In this document: positions 1-5,318 of the stretch, piece after piece
How positions within the stretch are numbered: the stretch's first letter is position 1
Layout of the letters: the number at the start of each line of letters is the position of its first letter
Assembly (NCBI GenBank): GCA_002329665.1
Contig: DCTV01000054.1
Location: forward strand, 1-5,647
Direction of reading: 5' to 3'
DNA length: 5,647 nucleotides
From: Christensenella sp. UBA1431
GTDB taxonomy: Bacteria; Bacillota; Clostridia; Christensenellales; UBA1431
Notes under the pieces: generated by a model
What the model saw: the letters and a program-made list of their open reading frames with translations, nothing else
What the model was told of the DNA's origin: nothing
Databases searched by the model: none
Translations under genes and position numbers: made by a program

Positions 1-23
1 AGCACAAACTATTTTACACTACC
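1..23. mobile_element. Putative insertion-sequence terminus interrupting the permease gene
   Basis: The permease coding sequence on the minus strand runs normally to about position 24 and then passes into AT-rich sequence with stops in all three frames. On the minus strand this begins GGTAGTGTAAAATAG. A tip containing GTGTAAA (TTTACAC on the plus strand) resembles the ends I remember for IS256-family elements, but only 23 bases are visible, with no transposase and no second end. The window edge may be an assembly break at a repeated element, which would fit. It could equally be unrelated sequence joined by a deletion. Confidence 0.35.
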
Positions 24-87
24 GGAGGATCTTGTAGGAGACGAGCCGCCGCATCTCGCCCTTGAATAGCGTCCAGAACATGCTCAT
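19..87 (-). pseudogene. ABC transporter permease, truncated after 22 codons
   Basis: The start codon overlaps the stop of the ATPase gene upstream (ATGA, 87-84), the usual arrangement for an ATPase/permease pair. The 22 visible residues begin MSMFWTLFKGEMRRLVSYKI, which looks like the cytoplasmic lead-in of an ABC-2 type permease, where a short basic stretch precedes the first membrane span. A TAG at 21-19 then ends the frame before any membrane segment, and the other two frames also stop within a few codons. Permeases of this type usually have well over 200 residues, so this fragment cannot function alone. It would have been the membrane partner of the adjacent ATPase. The break coincides with an abrupt shift to AT-rich sequence, pointing to an insertion or rearrangement rather than a point mutation. 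Confidence 0.6.
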
Positions 88-948
88 TTCAGATCAACCC
101 CCGTCATGATGATGAAGATCTCCTCGAGGGATGTTTCCCCGCTGTGGATCGTCTCGATCTGCTTTGTCCCGAGTATCGCCCTAAACTCCTCGTTGTTTCC
201 GATCCCCTCCAGAGGGAACACCGCCTGGGCGGTCGCGCCGTCCTCCAGGTATTCCACCTTCACCTCGCGCTTTCCGTAGCGCAGTTTCAGCTCCCTGGGC
301 GTCGCGATCTCGTGGATCTCGCCTTCTACGCAGAAAGCGATTCGTCCGCAGAGTTGTTCGACGTCGTTCATCAGGTGCGTCGTCAGAAACACCGTGCCGC
401 CGCCATCGCGGAACTCCGTGATCATTTCCTTGATGATCTTCGCGTTTTTCGGGTCGAGGCCGTTGGTGACCTCGTCGAGGAACAGCACGCGCGGGGCGTT
501 GAGCATGGCGCGCACGGAGTTTAATCGCACCTTCATGCCCTTGGAAAACTCGCCGACCTTCATGTCACGGTATTCCCAGAGCCCTACGCGCTCCAACAGC
601 GCCCGCACGTCGGCCGTTTTTTTATAAAACTGCATGAAAAAACGCATGTTCTCCATCGCCGTCAGCTTCGTTGAAATGGACGGGGACTTCGAAACCGACC
701 CCGACTTCCTCGTAAAACGACGTGCCCAGCGATTTCAGGTCCCGCCCGAAGTACCGTACGCTCCCGGTGTAGTCCTCCAGCAGCTTGAACATGATCTTCT
801 GCGCGGTGGACTTGCCCGCCCCGGAAGGGCCGAGCAGGCCGAAGACCTCCCCTTCGCGCACGTCGAAGGTGATGCCTTTCAATGCATGCGTCTTCGACGC
901 GGGGTAGGTATAGTGCAGGTCCCGATGTAGAATGCGGTATCCATTCAA
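84..948 (-). pseudogene. ABC transporter ATP-binding protein, fluoroquinolone/bacitracin-export type, with a one-base frameshift
   Basis: This is the nucleotide-binding subunit of a drug-type ABC exporter, acting on the inner face of the membrane. Joined across the frameshift, the protein has 287 residues, normal for the family. Walker [10 protein letters not shown] lies at 40-48, signature FSKGMK at 134-139, Walker B VLFLDE at 154-159 (followed by VTNGLDP instead of the usual PTNGLDP), and the switch histidine in FLTTH at 191. The frame breaks after residue 93. Removing the base at 669 restores [15 protein letters not shown], which matches the conserved LTA-EN segment of BcrA-like ATPases. 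Without correction the first frame ends after 108 residues, before the signature motif. The start is a TTG at 948-946 overlapping the TGA of the tetR-like gene; AAAGGAGG lies only four bases upstream. The export substrate is not shown by the sequence. The break may be a true mutation or a sequencing error. Confidence 0.85.
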
Positions 949-1583
949 TCTGCCTCCTTTTTTGCAGACATACCGTGCTGCATGAAATCGATGATCCTCT
1001 CTACCGTTACAACGAATCCTTCCATGCCGGTCTCAGGCGCAAGCAACTTGTGCGAGTTCATCAAAAGTATCTCCAGCACCTTGGCGACAAACTCCTCGCT
1101 GAAGCGCGCGTCTATCTGGCCCGAGTGTATCGCCGCGCCGATGAGCGGCCCGAATCCCTGCCGGAAGTCGTAAGGGTAGTATTCGAGCAACCTGTTTCGC
1201 ATATCCTCGCTAAGCTCCATGACGCGGTTGGAAAGATGGTGCATGCGTTCGTCCACGATCATATACTCCATCGTCGCCCGCACGAGCTGTTTCACCACGC
1301 CGAAAAAATCGCCAAGGTCCTGTTTCGCGAGATATTCGTGAAAGAACGCGAGCTTCCTGGTCACGAAGATGTCGATCATGCACAGGTAGAGCCCGAACTT
1401 GTCGCCGAAATGGTGGTACAGGCTGCCTTTGCTCATCTCCGCTTCTTTCAGGATATCGTTTAGGGACGCGTCTTCGAACTTCTTCTTTGAAAACTCGTCC
1501 AGCGCGGCTTCGAAGAGGCGAGGGTAGCGCAGCAGCGGGTTGCCCTCGCCCAGGAGCATCTTATAGTCGATATACGTCTTCAT
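945..1583 (-). CDS. TetR/AcrR-family transcriptional regulator
   Basis: A 212-residue protein with the TetR architecture: an N-terminal DNA-binding domain and a long helical ligand-binding and dimerisation domain. The helix-turn-helix covers about residues 40-60 and ends in the hallmark [15 protein letters not shown], where the second helix and the YHHF-x-x-K signature are clear. The C-terminal domain (about 65-212) is too variable to give a ligand. ATG at 1583 is preceded by AAGGGTG at suitable spacing; an internal Met at residue 9 is a less likely start. The gene lies 15 bases after a 41-codon membrane gene, and its TGA overlaps the TTG start of the ABC ATPase, so all are probably co-transcribed. 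The 14-base-periodic inverted repeats at 1744-1790 are the obvious operator. I infer that it represses its own operon and is released by an exported compound. Confidence 0.93.
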   Translation of the reverse strand: MKTYIDYKMLLGEGNPLLRYPRLFEAALDEFSKKKFEDASLNDILKEAEMSKGSLYHHFGDKFGLYLCMIDIFVTRKLAFFHEYLAKQDLGDFFGVVKQLVRATMEYMIVDERMHHLSNRVMELSEDMRNRLLEYYPYDFRQGFGPLIGAAIHSGQIDARFSEEFVAKVLEILLMNSHKLLAPETGMEGFVVTVERIIDFMQHGMSAKKEAD

Positions 1584-1598
1584 TCGTTCACCCTTAGC

Positions 1599-1724
1599 CT
1601 ATTCCTCGTCCGCTAGCCTTCGCTTCGCCGTCCTGTTCTTCCTTATCCGGTTGAACACCATAAGCTTCAGTGCGCCGATAACCACTGCCCCGACCGCGAT
1701 CAGTACCCATGCCCACCAAGGCAT
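1599..1724 (-). CDS. Small single-span membrane protein (41 aa)
   Basis: This is the first gene of the regulator/exporter operon. The 41 codons run from ATG at 1724 to TAG at 1599. The protein begins MPWWAWVLIAVGAVVIGAL: an aromatic start, then a hydrophobic helix of about 18 residues (3-20). After that comes a strongly basic tail (RIRKNRTAKRR) and an acidic end (LADEE). By the positive-inside rule the C-terminus should face the cytoplasm. AAGGG lies 7 bases upstream of the ATG, and the operator/promoter region ends just beyond it, so this is the leader gene of the transcript. The tetR start follows 15 bases after its stop. I do not recognise a named family. It could be a small transporter accessory or an independent membrane peptide. 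The ribosome binding site, the clean transmembrane-then-basic layout and the tight spacing are the support. Confidence 0.75.
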   Translation of the reverse strand: MPWWAWVLIAVGAVVIGALKLMVFNRIRKNRTAKRRLADEE

Positions 1725-1743
1725 GTTAATCCCTTCTCCCATA

Positions 1744-1790
1744 GGTATAGACCTTATGGTCTATACCCCGTGGTCTATACCATGTGGTCC
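1744..1790. promoter_or_regulatory. Operator array (14-base period) for the TetR-type regulator
   Basis: Four units start at 1744, 1758, 1772 and 1786, exactly 14 bases apart. The first is GGTATAGACC and the next two are its reverse complement, GGTCTATACC; the fourth keeps only GGTCC. Units one and two form a perfect inverted repeat with 10-base arms and a TTAT spacer. The array sits 20 bases upstream of the first gene of the regulator operon, as expected for autoregulation. On the minus strand TATAGA hexamers at 1765-1760 and 1779-1774 could be -10 elements inside the operator, but I found no convincing -35 at 16-18 bases. Binding by the neighbouring TetR protein is an inference. Confidence 0.75.
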
Positions 1791-1888
1791 AATCTTAACA
1801 TGCCGCCGGGGCGCCGTCAATACCAAAAACAAAAAAAGGACGGGGAAAAATTCGTACCGCCCGATTACGCCCGCGGTATCCAGAACGG

Positions 1889-1927
1889 AAAAAGCCGGGG
1901 CAGACCTGAGGTTTGCCTCTGCCCGGC
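1889..1927 (-). terminator. Rho-independent terminator on the minus strand
   Basis: The arms GCCGGGGCAGA (1894-1904) and TCTGCCCGGC (1918-1927) pair with one bulged G. On the minus strand the stem is followed by TTTTT (1893-1889). It lies about 170 bases past the LiaF-like gene and separates that unit from the tetR operon. Further hairpins between the gene and this site could also contribute. Confidence 0.7.
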
Positions 1928-1946
1928 GGTTTGCCAGACGGCAAGA

Positions 1947-1970
1947 AACGGCGCTTATAATAGCGCCGTT
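1947..1970. repeat. Perfect hairpin with an AT-rich loop
   Basis: AACGGCGC (1947-1954) and GCGCCGTT (1963-1970) are perfect complements around the loop TTATAATA. The loop reads as a -10 box on both strands. On the minus strand TTGACA (1980-1975) stands 15 bases from TATAAG; on the plus strand TTGCCA (1931-1936) stands 19 bases from TATAAT. Both spacings are poor, so promoter activity is only possible. The structure itself is certain. Confidence 0.6.
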
Positions 1971-2002
1971 AGACTGTCAAAAAAAGCCTAATAGCAGGGG
2001 GT

Positions 2003-2023
2003 GTGGGGGATTGCATCCCCCAC
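2003..2023. repeat. Perfect G/C-rich hairpin
   Basis: GTGGGGGA (2003-2010) pairs perfectly with TCCCCCAC (2016-2023) around a TTGCA loop. The plus strand continues with only three T residues, so it is at best a weak terminator in that direction. It resembles the short G/C-rich palindromes dispersed between genes in many Clostridia, but only one copy is in the window. Confidence 0.55.
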
Positions 2024-2031
2024 TTTCAATC

Positions 2032-2088
2032 CAATCTGACGACATGTGCGTCAAATTGGCGAAAAAAATGCCGGCCAAGGTTTTCGCC
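2032..2088. repeat. Two abutting inverted repeats after the LiaF-like gene
   Basis: The first repeat pairs CAATCTGACG (2032-2041) with CGTCAAATTG (2049-2058), with one mismatch, around an ACATGTG centre. The second pairs GGCGAAAA (2058-2065) with TTTTCGCC (2081-2088) perfectly, around a 15-base loop containing GCCGGC. The second begins 6 bases past the TAA of the LiaF-like gene in transcription order and could protect the mRNA 3' end or assist termination. It lacks a clean T-run after the stem. Confidence 0.5.
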
Positions 2089-2093
2089 GTTAC

Positions 2094-2756
2094 TTAACGC
2101 GTGCGGATCACGGCGCCGCCGAAAAGGACCGTCCCCGTTACGAGGACCTTCTTCTCGCGGATCTGCGCCGCCGTCTTGTTTTCCACCCCGCCGAAGATCG
2201 GGGTGATCTTCACCTCGGCGTACCAGCTTTCCGGGACGATGATCTCCGCGCCGCCGAACAGCACGAAGACGTCGACCGACGCGTTATCGCCCTCCATCCC
2301 GGCCTCCGAAAGATCGAGCTCGACGCCCCCGAACAGCGCCGACGCCGAAAGCCCCTTGAAGTCCTGGTCCCTCACCGTTTGTTTCGTTTCGCCGAACGTG
2401 GCGGAATACCGGCCTTCACCGCCGGACGGCGCGGCATGGCGCCTTGGGCCCATCGCGGTGATGATGGCGAAGACGGCCACGAGGATGAGGACGGACGGCC
2501 AGATATACATCGCGGGGATGTATGGCAAGACGTTTAGGTTCCTGAGCAAAAAGAACAGGCCGACCAGCAAAAGGATGAGCGAAAAGCCCTTGCCGCTCCT
2601 GTTAAAAAGACCCATAAACCCCAGCAGCACCGGATACAGCGGCCAGAGCATGCCGAACCCGGCCCTGGAGTACGGATCGAGCTGCAAAAACAGCAGCACC
2701 CCGGTAAGAAGCAATACCAGTCCGAACGTCAGTCTTCCCCTGTTAGATTCGTTCAT
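2094..2756 (-). CDS. LiaF-like membrane protein (LiaF transmembrane region plus C-terminal FGG-repeat domain)
   Basis: A 220-residue membrane protein. Four hydrophobic segments (about residues 10-26, 34-51, 58-72 and 84-102) are followed by a soluble domain from about 110. That domain carries four FGG motifs: LFGG at 141-144 and 167-170, IFGG at 188-191, and LFGG at 211-214. This is the layout of the LiaF / cell-wall-active antibiotic response family, where the C-terminal part forms stacked beta strands. In Bacillus LiaF restrains a cell-envelope stress two-component system; no sensor kinase or regulator lies beside this copy, so that role is not shown here. I chose ATG 2756 because AGAGGG (2768-2763) sits six bases upstream; the frame could extend to a TTG at 2771, which lies before that site. 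The gene appears monocistronic, with an extended -10 promoter at 2820-2828. Confidence 0.85.
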   Translation of the reverse strand: MNESNRGRLTFGLVLLLTGVLLFLQLDPYSRAGFGMLWPLYPVLLGFMGLFNRSGKGFSLILLLVGLFFLLRNLNVLPYIPAMYIWPSVLILVAVFAIITAMGPRRHAAPSGGEGRYSATFGETKQTVRDQDFKGLSASALFGGVELDLSEAGMEGDNASVDVFVLFGGAEIIVPESWYAEVKITPIFGGVENKTAAQIREKKVLVTGTVLFGGAVIRTR

Positions 2757-2819
2757 GATCATCCCTCTCAAATCCGTTTTGACCGGCGGGCCCTGCCCTC
2801 CCTACGGTCTGACGGTTAG

Positions 2820-2828
2820 ATTATATCA
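2820..2828 (-). promoter_or_regulatory. Extended -10 promoter for the LiaF-like gene
   Basis: On the minus strand TGATATAAT combines a perfect -10 hexamer (TATAAT, 2825-2820) with the upstream TG of an extended -10 element. No recognisable -35 stands 17 bases further up, which is usual for extended -10 promoters. Transcription would begin near 2813, giving a leader of roughly 55 bases before ATG 2756. Confidence 0.6.
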
Positions 2829-2927
2829 CCTGTCCGCCAGGCATGGGCGTACTTTTTTCAAAGAAAAAGGCTCTGATAAAACTCCCTGTTCATTTGGAAG
2901 TATGCTTACATGCCCCGGGAAGAGGCT

Positions 2928-3013
2928 GGGGAAGGGCGTCAGCCCTCTCCCGTATCGGACCCCCTCCCGCACCGGTACCGCTTGTATATGGATGTTTTTT
3001 GCGCGGGAGGGGG
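2928..3013. repeat. G/C-rich inverted repeats in the 2772-3180 spacer
   Basis: GGGGAAGGGC (2928-2937) pairs imperfectly with GCCCTCTCCC (2942-2951) around GTCA. Beside it CCCCCTCCCGC (2960-2970) pairs perfectly, 11 of 11, with GCGGGAGGGGG (3003-3013) around a 32-base loop ending in TTTTTTGC. The rest of this spacer, about 3028-3170, is clearly more AT-rich than its surroundings and holds no gene I can support on either strand. The repeats could be a dispersed intergenic element or remains of one. Confidence 0.5.
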
Positions 3014-3180
3014 CAAAGGGTGGGAAACACTACAGTTTTTCCATTAATGATTATTTGTCCAAAGGGCAAGGATATATCATGGAAGATAGTTATAATGTCA
3101 TGTAGTATATTTATCGGAAACCTTGCTCATTCAAAAGACGGGATTCCTGCAAATGTCATACATTGCGGCTTTGACAGAGC

Positions 3181-3212
3181 AAAAAAAGAACCCGCCCTTT
3201 TGGGCGGGTTCT
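3181..3212 (-). terminator. Rho-independent terminator of the hcp operon
   Basis: AGAACCCGCCC (3187-3197) pairs perfectly with GGGCGGGTTCT (3202-3212), 11 base pairs around a four-base loop. On the minus strand the stem runs into a seven-T tract (3187-3181). It begins 13 bases past the hcp stop codon and is the clearest terminator in the window. Confidence 0.95.
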
Positions 3213-3225
3213 ACGGTATACGGTT

Positions 3226-4791
3226 TCATCCAAGAATCTTTTCAAGGTCCTTTTCGGGAGTGCTGATGGGCGTCAACGCGAATTTCTCCACGAGGACGTC
3301 GAGCACGTTCGACGAGAAAAACGCCGGGAGCGACGGCCCGATATAGATGTTTCGGACGCCCAGGGCGAGCAGTGTCAGAAGGATGCAGACCGCCTTTTGC
3401 TCATACCACGACAGCACCAGCGTCAGCGGGAGGTCGTTGACGCCGCACCCGAACGCGTCCGCGAGCGCGAGGGCGACCTTTACGGCCGAATACGCGTCGT
3501 TGCACTGGCCCATGTCCATCAGCCGCGGAAGGCCGCCGATGGTCCCGATGTCCAGGTCGTTGAAACGGTATTTGCCGCAGGCCAGCGTGAGCACGACGGT
3601 GTCCGCCGGCGTGCGTTTGACGAACTCGGTGTAGTAGTTGCGCCCGGTCTTCGCGCCGTCGCAGCCGCCCACCAGGAAGAAGTGCCGGATGTCGCCGCCT
3701 TTGACAGCCTCTATCACCTTATCGGCGGCGCCGAGCACCGCGCCGCGCGCGAACCCGGTCATCACCCTCTCTCCGCCGTTGATGCCGGTGAAGACCCTGT
3801 CCTCGTCGAAGCCGCCCAGCTCCAGCGCTTTTTCAATCACGGGCGTGAAGTCCTTCTCCTGCCGTTCGTTTTCGGGGATGTGCTTAACGCCGGGGAAGCC
3901 CACCACAGACGTTGTGAAGATGTTGTCCTTGTACGAGTCCAGAGGCGGCACCAGGCAGTTGGTCGTGTAAAGGAACGCCGCGGGCACGTCTTTGAATTCC
4001 TTCCGCTGGTTCTGCCAGGCGGTGCCGAAGTTGCCCTTGAGGTGCGGGAATTTCTTCAGTTCCGGGTAACCGTGCGCTGGCAGCATCTCGCCGTGCGTAT
4101 AGATGTTGATCCCTTTGCCCTCCGTCTGCTTGAGCAGCTGTTTCAGATCCAGCAGGTCGTGTCCGGTGACCACGATGAACGGGCCCTTTTCGACACTCAG
4201 CGGCACGACGGCCGGGACCGGATCCCCGTATGCCGAAGTGTTCGCCTCGTCCAGAAGCTCCATGCACCGAAGGTTCGCCATGCCGAATGCCATCAACAGG
4301 TCCAGCCACTCGGCGGCGGTATGCTCCTCGATAAGCGCCGCCATGCCCCTGTACAGCCATCCCGTGACCTCGGGGTCGTCCTTGCCGAGCACGTGCGCGT
4401 GCCAGGCGTAGGCCGCCATCCCGCGAAGCCCCAGCAACAGCGTCCACCGTAGCGAGACCGTGTCCTCGTCCCCCGCCCAGAGCGCTTCCGGCGCGCAGGT
4501 TTCCGTCCCGCCGAGGTCCTTTGCCTTTTGCGCCACCCGGGCTGTGAACCTGTCTATCCTCTCGCTGTCGAAATTCACGTTGGTTATGGTGGTGAACAGG
4601 CCCTGCATCATCAGCTCGTCGGCCGCTTCGTCCTCGGCCCTGCCCCCGGCGGCCTTCGTCAGGTCGATCAGCGCGCAGGTCAGCGCGTCCTGCGCGTTGG
4701 CGGTCTTTGCGTCCTTGCCGCACACGCCCGCCTTCGTGCATCCCGTTCCCTTCGCCGTCTGTTCACACTGAAAACAAAACATTGCGCTCAT
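3226..4791 (-). CDS. hcp: Hybrid-cluster protein, class I (hydroxylamine / nitric oxide reductase family)
   Basis: A 521-residue cytoplasmic iron-sulfur enzyme. The N-terminal cysteines C6, C9, C18 and C24 give the spacing CX2CX8CX5C, the class I pattern of strict anaerobes, and hold the cubane cluster. All ligands expected for the hybrid Fe-S-O cluster are present: H211 (TGHD), E235 (THGEM), C279 (TTNC), C377 (GGCDGAK), C405 (LACGK), C430 (MGQCND), E464 and K466 (WYEQK). The enzyme should therefore be active. Hcp reduces hydroxylamine in vitro, and in enterobacteria it is linked to nitric oxide removal and protein S-nitrosylation. ATG 4791 has AAAAGGAG ten bases upstream. ATG 4782 (residue 4), which gives the more usual MFCFQCEQ start, has AAAAGGA nine bases upstream and is a real alternative. 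It is the last gene of the operon, 21 bases after the cupin and before a strong terminator. Confidence 0.97.
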   Translation of the reverse strand: MSAMFCFQCEQTAKGTGCTKAGVCGKDAKTANAQDALTCALIDLTKAAGGRAEDEAADELMMQGLFTTITNVNFDSERIDRFTARVAQKAKDLGGTETCAPEALWAGDEDTVSLRWTLLLGLRGMAAYAWHAHVLGKDDPEVTGWLYRGMAALIEEHTAAEWLDLLMAFGMANLRCMELLDEANTSAYGDPVPAVVPLSVEKGPFIVVTGHDLLDLKQLLKQTEGKGINIYTHGEMLPAHGYPELKKFPHLKGNFGTAWQNQRKEFKDVPAAFLYTTNCLVPPLDSYKDNIFTTSVVGFPGVKHIPENERQEKDFTPVIEKALELGGFDEDRVFTGINGGERVMTGFARGAVLGAADKVIEAVKGGDIRHFFLVGGCDGAKTGRNYYTEFVKRTPADTVVLTLACGKYRFNDLDIGTIGGLPRLMDMGQCNDAYSAVKVALALADAFGCGVNDLPLTLVLSWYEQKAVCILLTLLALGVRNIYIGPSLPAFFSSNVLDVLVEKFALTPISTPEKDLEKILG

Positions 4792-4812
4792 TCCTTTTCA
4801 TCTCCTTTTGCG

Positions 4813-5142
4813 TTATTTTTTGCCGCCGAACGACCGGGGGCCAGGCGCCTTAACGACGAAAAATTCCAGTACCCCGTCGTCTTCGTTCAAAACGTCCATC
4901 GTCACGCCCATGGGGATTTCGACGATGCTTCCCTCCCCGTACCTGTGCGGCTGCTGCCTTCCGAGCCCCAGCGTCACCGCGCCTGTTACGACGATCATGT
5001 ACACGTTGGAGTTCGACTCGTGCCGCGGGAGGCGCTCGCCCGGCGGCAGCACCATATGGTTGATGGCCACGTTGTCAAGGTCGACGATCTTCTCGATCGC
5101 TTTCTCCTCCGTCCGCTTATACGCGTAGCATTTTTCGATCAT
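4813..5142 (-). CDS. Small single-domain cupin protein
   Basis: A 109-residue protein that forms one cupin beta-barrel. The first cupin motif spans about residues 35-54 (PGERLPRHESNSNVYMIVVTG), with only H41 and E42 of the usual histidine/glutamate ligands. The second spans 71-86 (GSIVEIPMGVTMDVLN), where the usual histidine is M82. The metal site is therefore incomplete, and binding of a metal or an enzymatic activity is doubtful; a sensing or structural role is possible. AAGGAGG lies nine bases before ATG 5142, and the ATG shares a base with the stop of the ferredoxin-like gene (TAATG), implying coupled translation. hcp follows 21 bases later. Its position between two iron-sulfur genes suggests an accessory role in the Hcp pathway, but no partner is shown directly. 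Confidence 0.88.
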   Translation of the reverse strand: MIEKCYAYKRTEEKAIEKIVDLDNVAINHMVLPPGERLPRHESNSNVYMIVVTGAVTLGLGRQQPHRYGEGSIVEIPMGVTMDVLNEDDGVLEFFVVKAPGPRSFGGKK

Positions 5143-5318
5143 TAGGTCCTACCTCCTTTTTGAATCGCTTTGGCCGTGCAGGCCGCCTCACACTTCCCGC
5201 ATCGTATGCATTCATGCGTTTGTACCGTATAGCGTTCGCTTTTCACTATCGCTTCGGCGGGGCAGAGCCTTGCGCAAGGAACAGCGCCATCTTCCTCACT
5301 CCTCGATGATCCTGCCAT
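5142..5318 (-). CDS. Small ferredoxin-like protein with one complete 4Fe-4S motif
   Basis: Reading back from TAA 5144-5142, the frame encodes a ferredoxin-type protein. C37, C40, C43 and C47 lie in ECIRCGKCEAAC, and C15 and C19 in PCARLCPAEAI. In bacterial ferredoxins the cysteine before Pro of the first motif completes the cluster of the second, so C19, C37, C40 and C43 can hold one 4Fe-4S cluster. The first CxxC of the other cluster is missing. The start is uncertain. ATG 5318 (58 residues) overlaps the upstream gene by 23 bases and has no ribosome binding site. ATG 5290 has a good one (AGGAG, 8 bases away) but is out of frame; one added base near 5282 would give MALVPCARLCPAEAI. It lies between the iron-sulfur gene and the cupin, whose start overlaps its stop, and is probably an electron carrier. 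Confidence 0.72.
   Translation of the reverse strand: MAGSSRSEEDGAVPCARLCPAEAIVKSERYTVQTHECIRCGKCEAACTAKAIQKGGRT

Noticed and set aside
882..1463. Plus-strand open frame antisense to the tetR-like gene
   Set aside because: No motif or ribosome binding site, and the minus strand encodes a clear TetR protein.
1651..2097. Plus-strand open frames across the operator and hairpin region
   Set aside because: They translate through the operator, a terminator and several hairpins, and give no recognisable protein; the small membrane gene lies on the other strand.
2101..3105. Long plus-strand open frame of about 334 codons
   Set aside because: It is antisense to the LiaF-like gene and runs on through the spacer, has no ribosome binding site, and its product is low-complexity Pro/Ser/Arg-rich with no recognisable domain.
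3079..3105. Eight-codon plus-strand frame (MEDSYNVM) with AAGG upstream in the AT-rich block
   Set aside because: Too short to support, no clear promoter, and it is followed by the back of the hcp terminator rather than a gene.
3397..4452. Long plus-strand open frame of about 351 codons inside hcp
   Set aside because: It is a shadow of hcp: an Arg/Val/His-rich product caused by GC-rich codons, while the opposite strand carries every Hcp ligand.
3884..4741. Minus-strand open frame of about 285 codons overlapping hcp in another frame
   Set aside because: Gly/Arg-rich translation of hcp in a shifted frame; the hcp frame has the conserved motifs.
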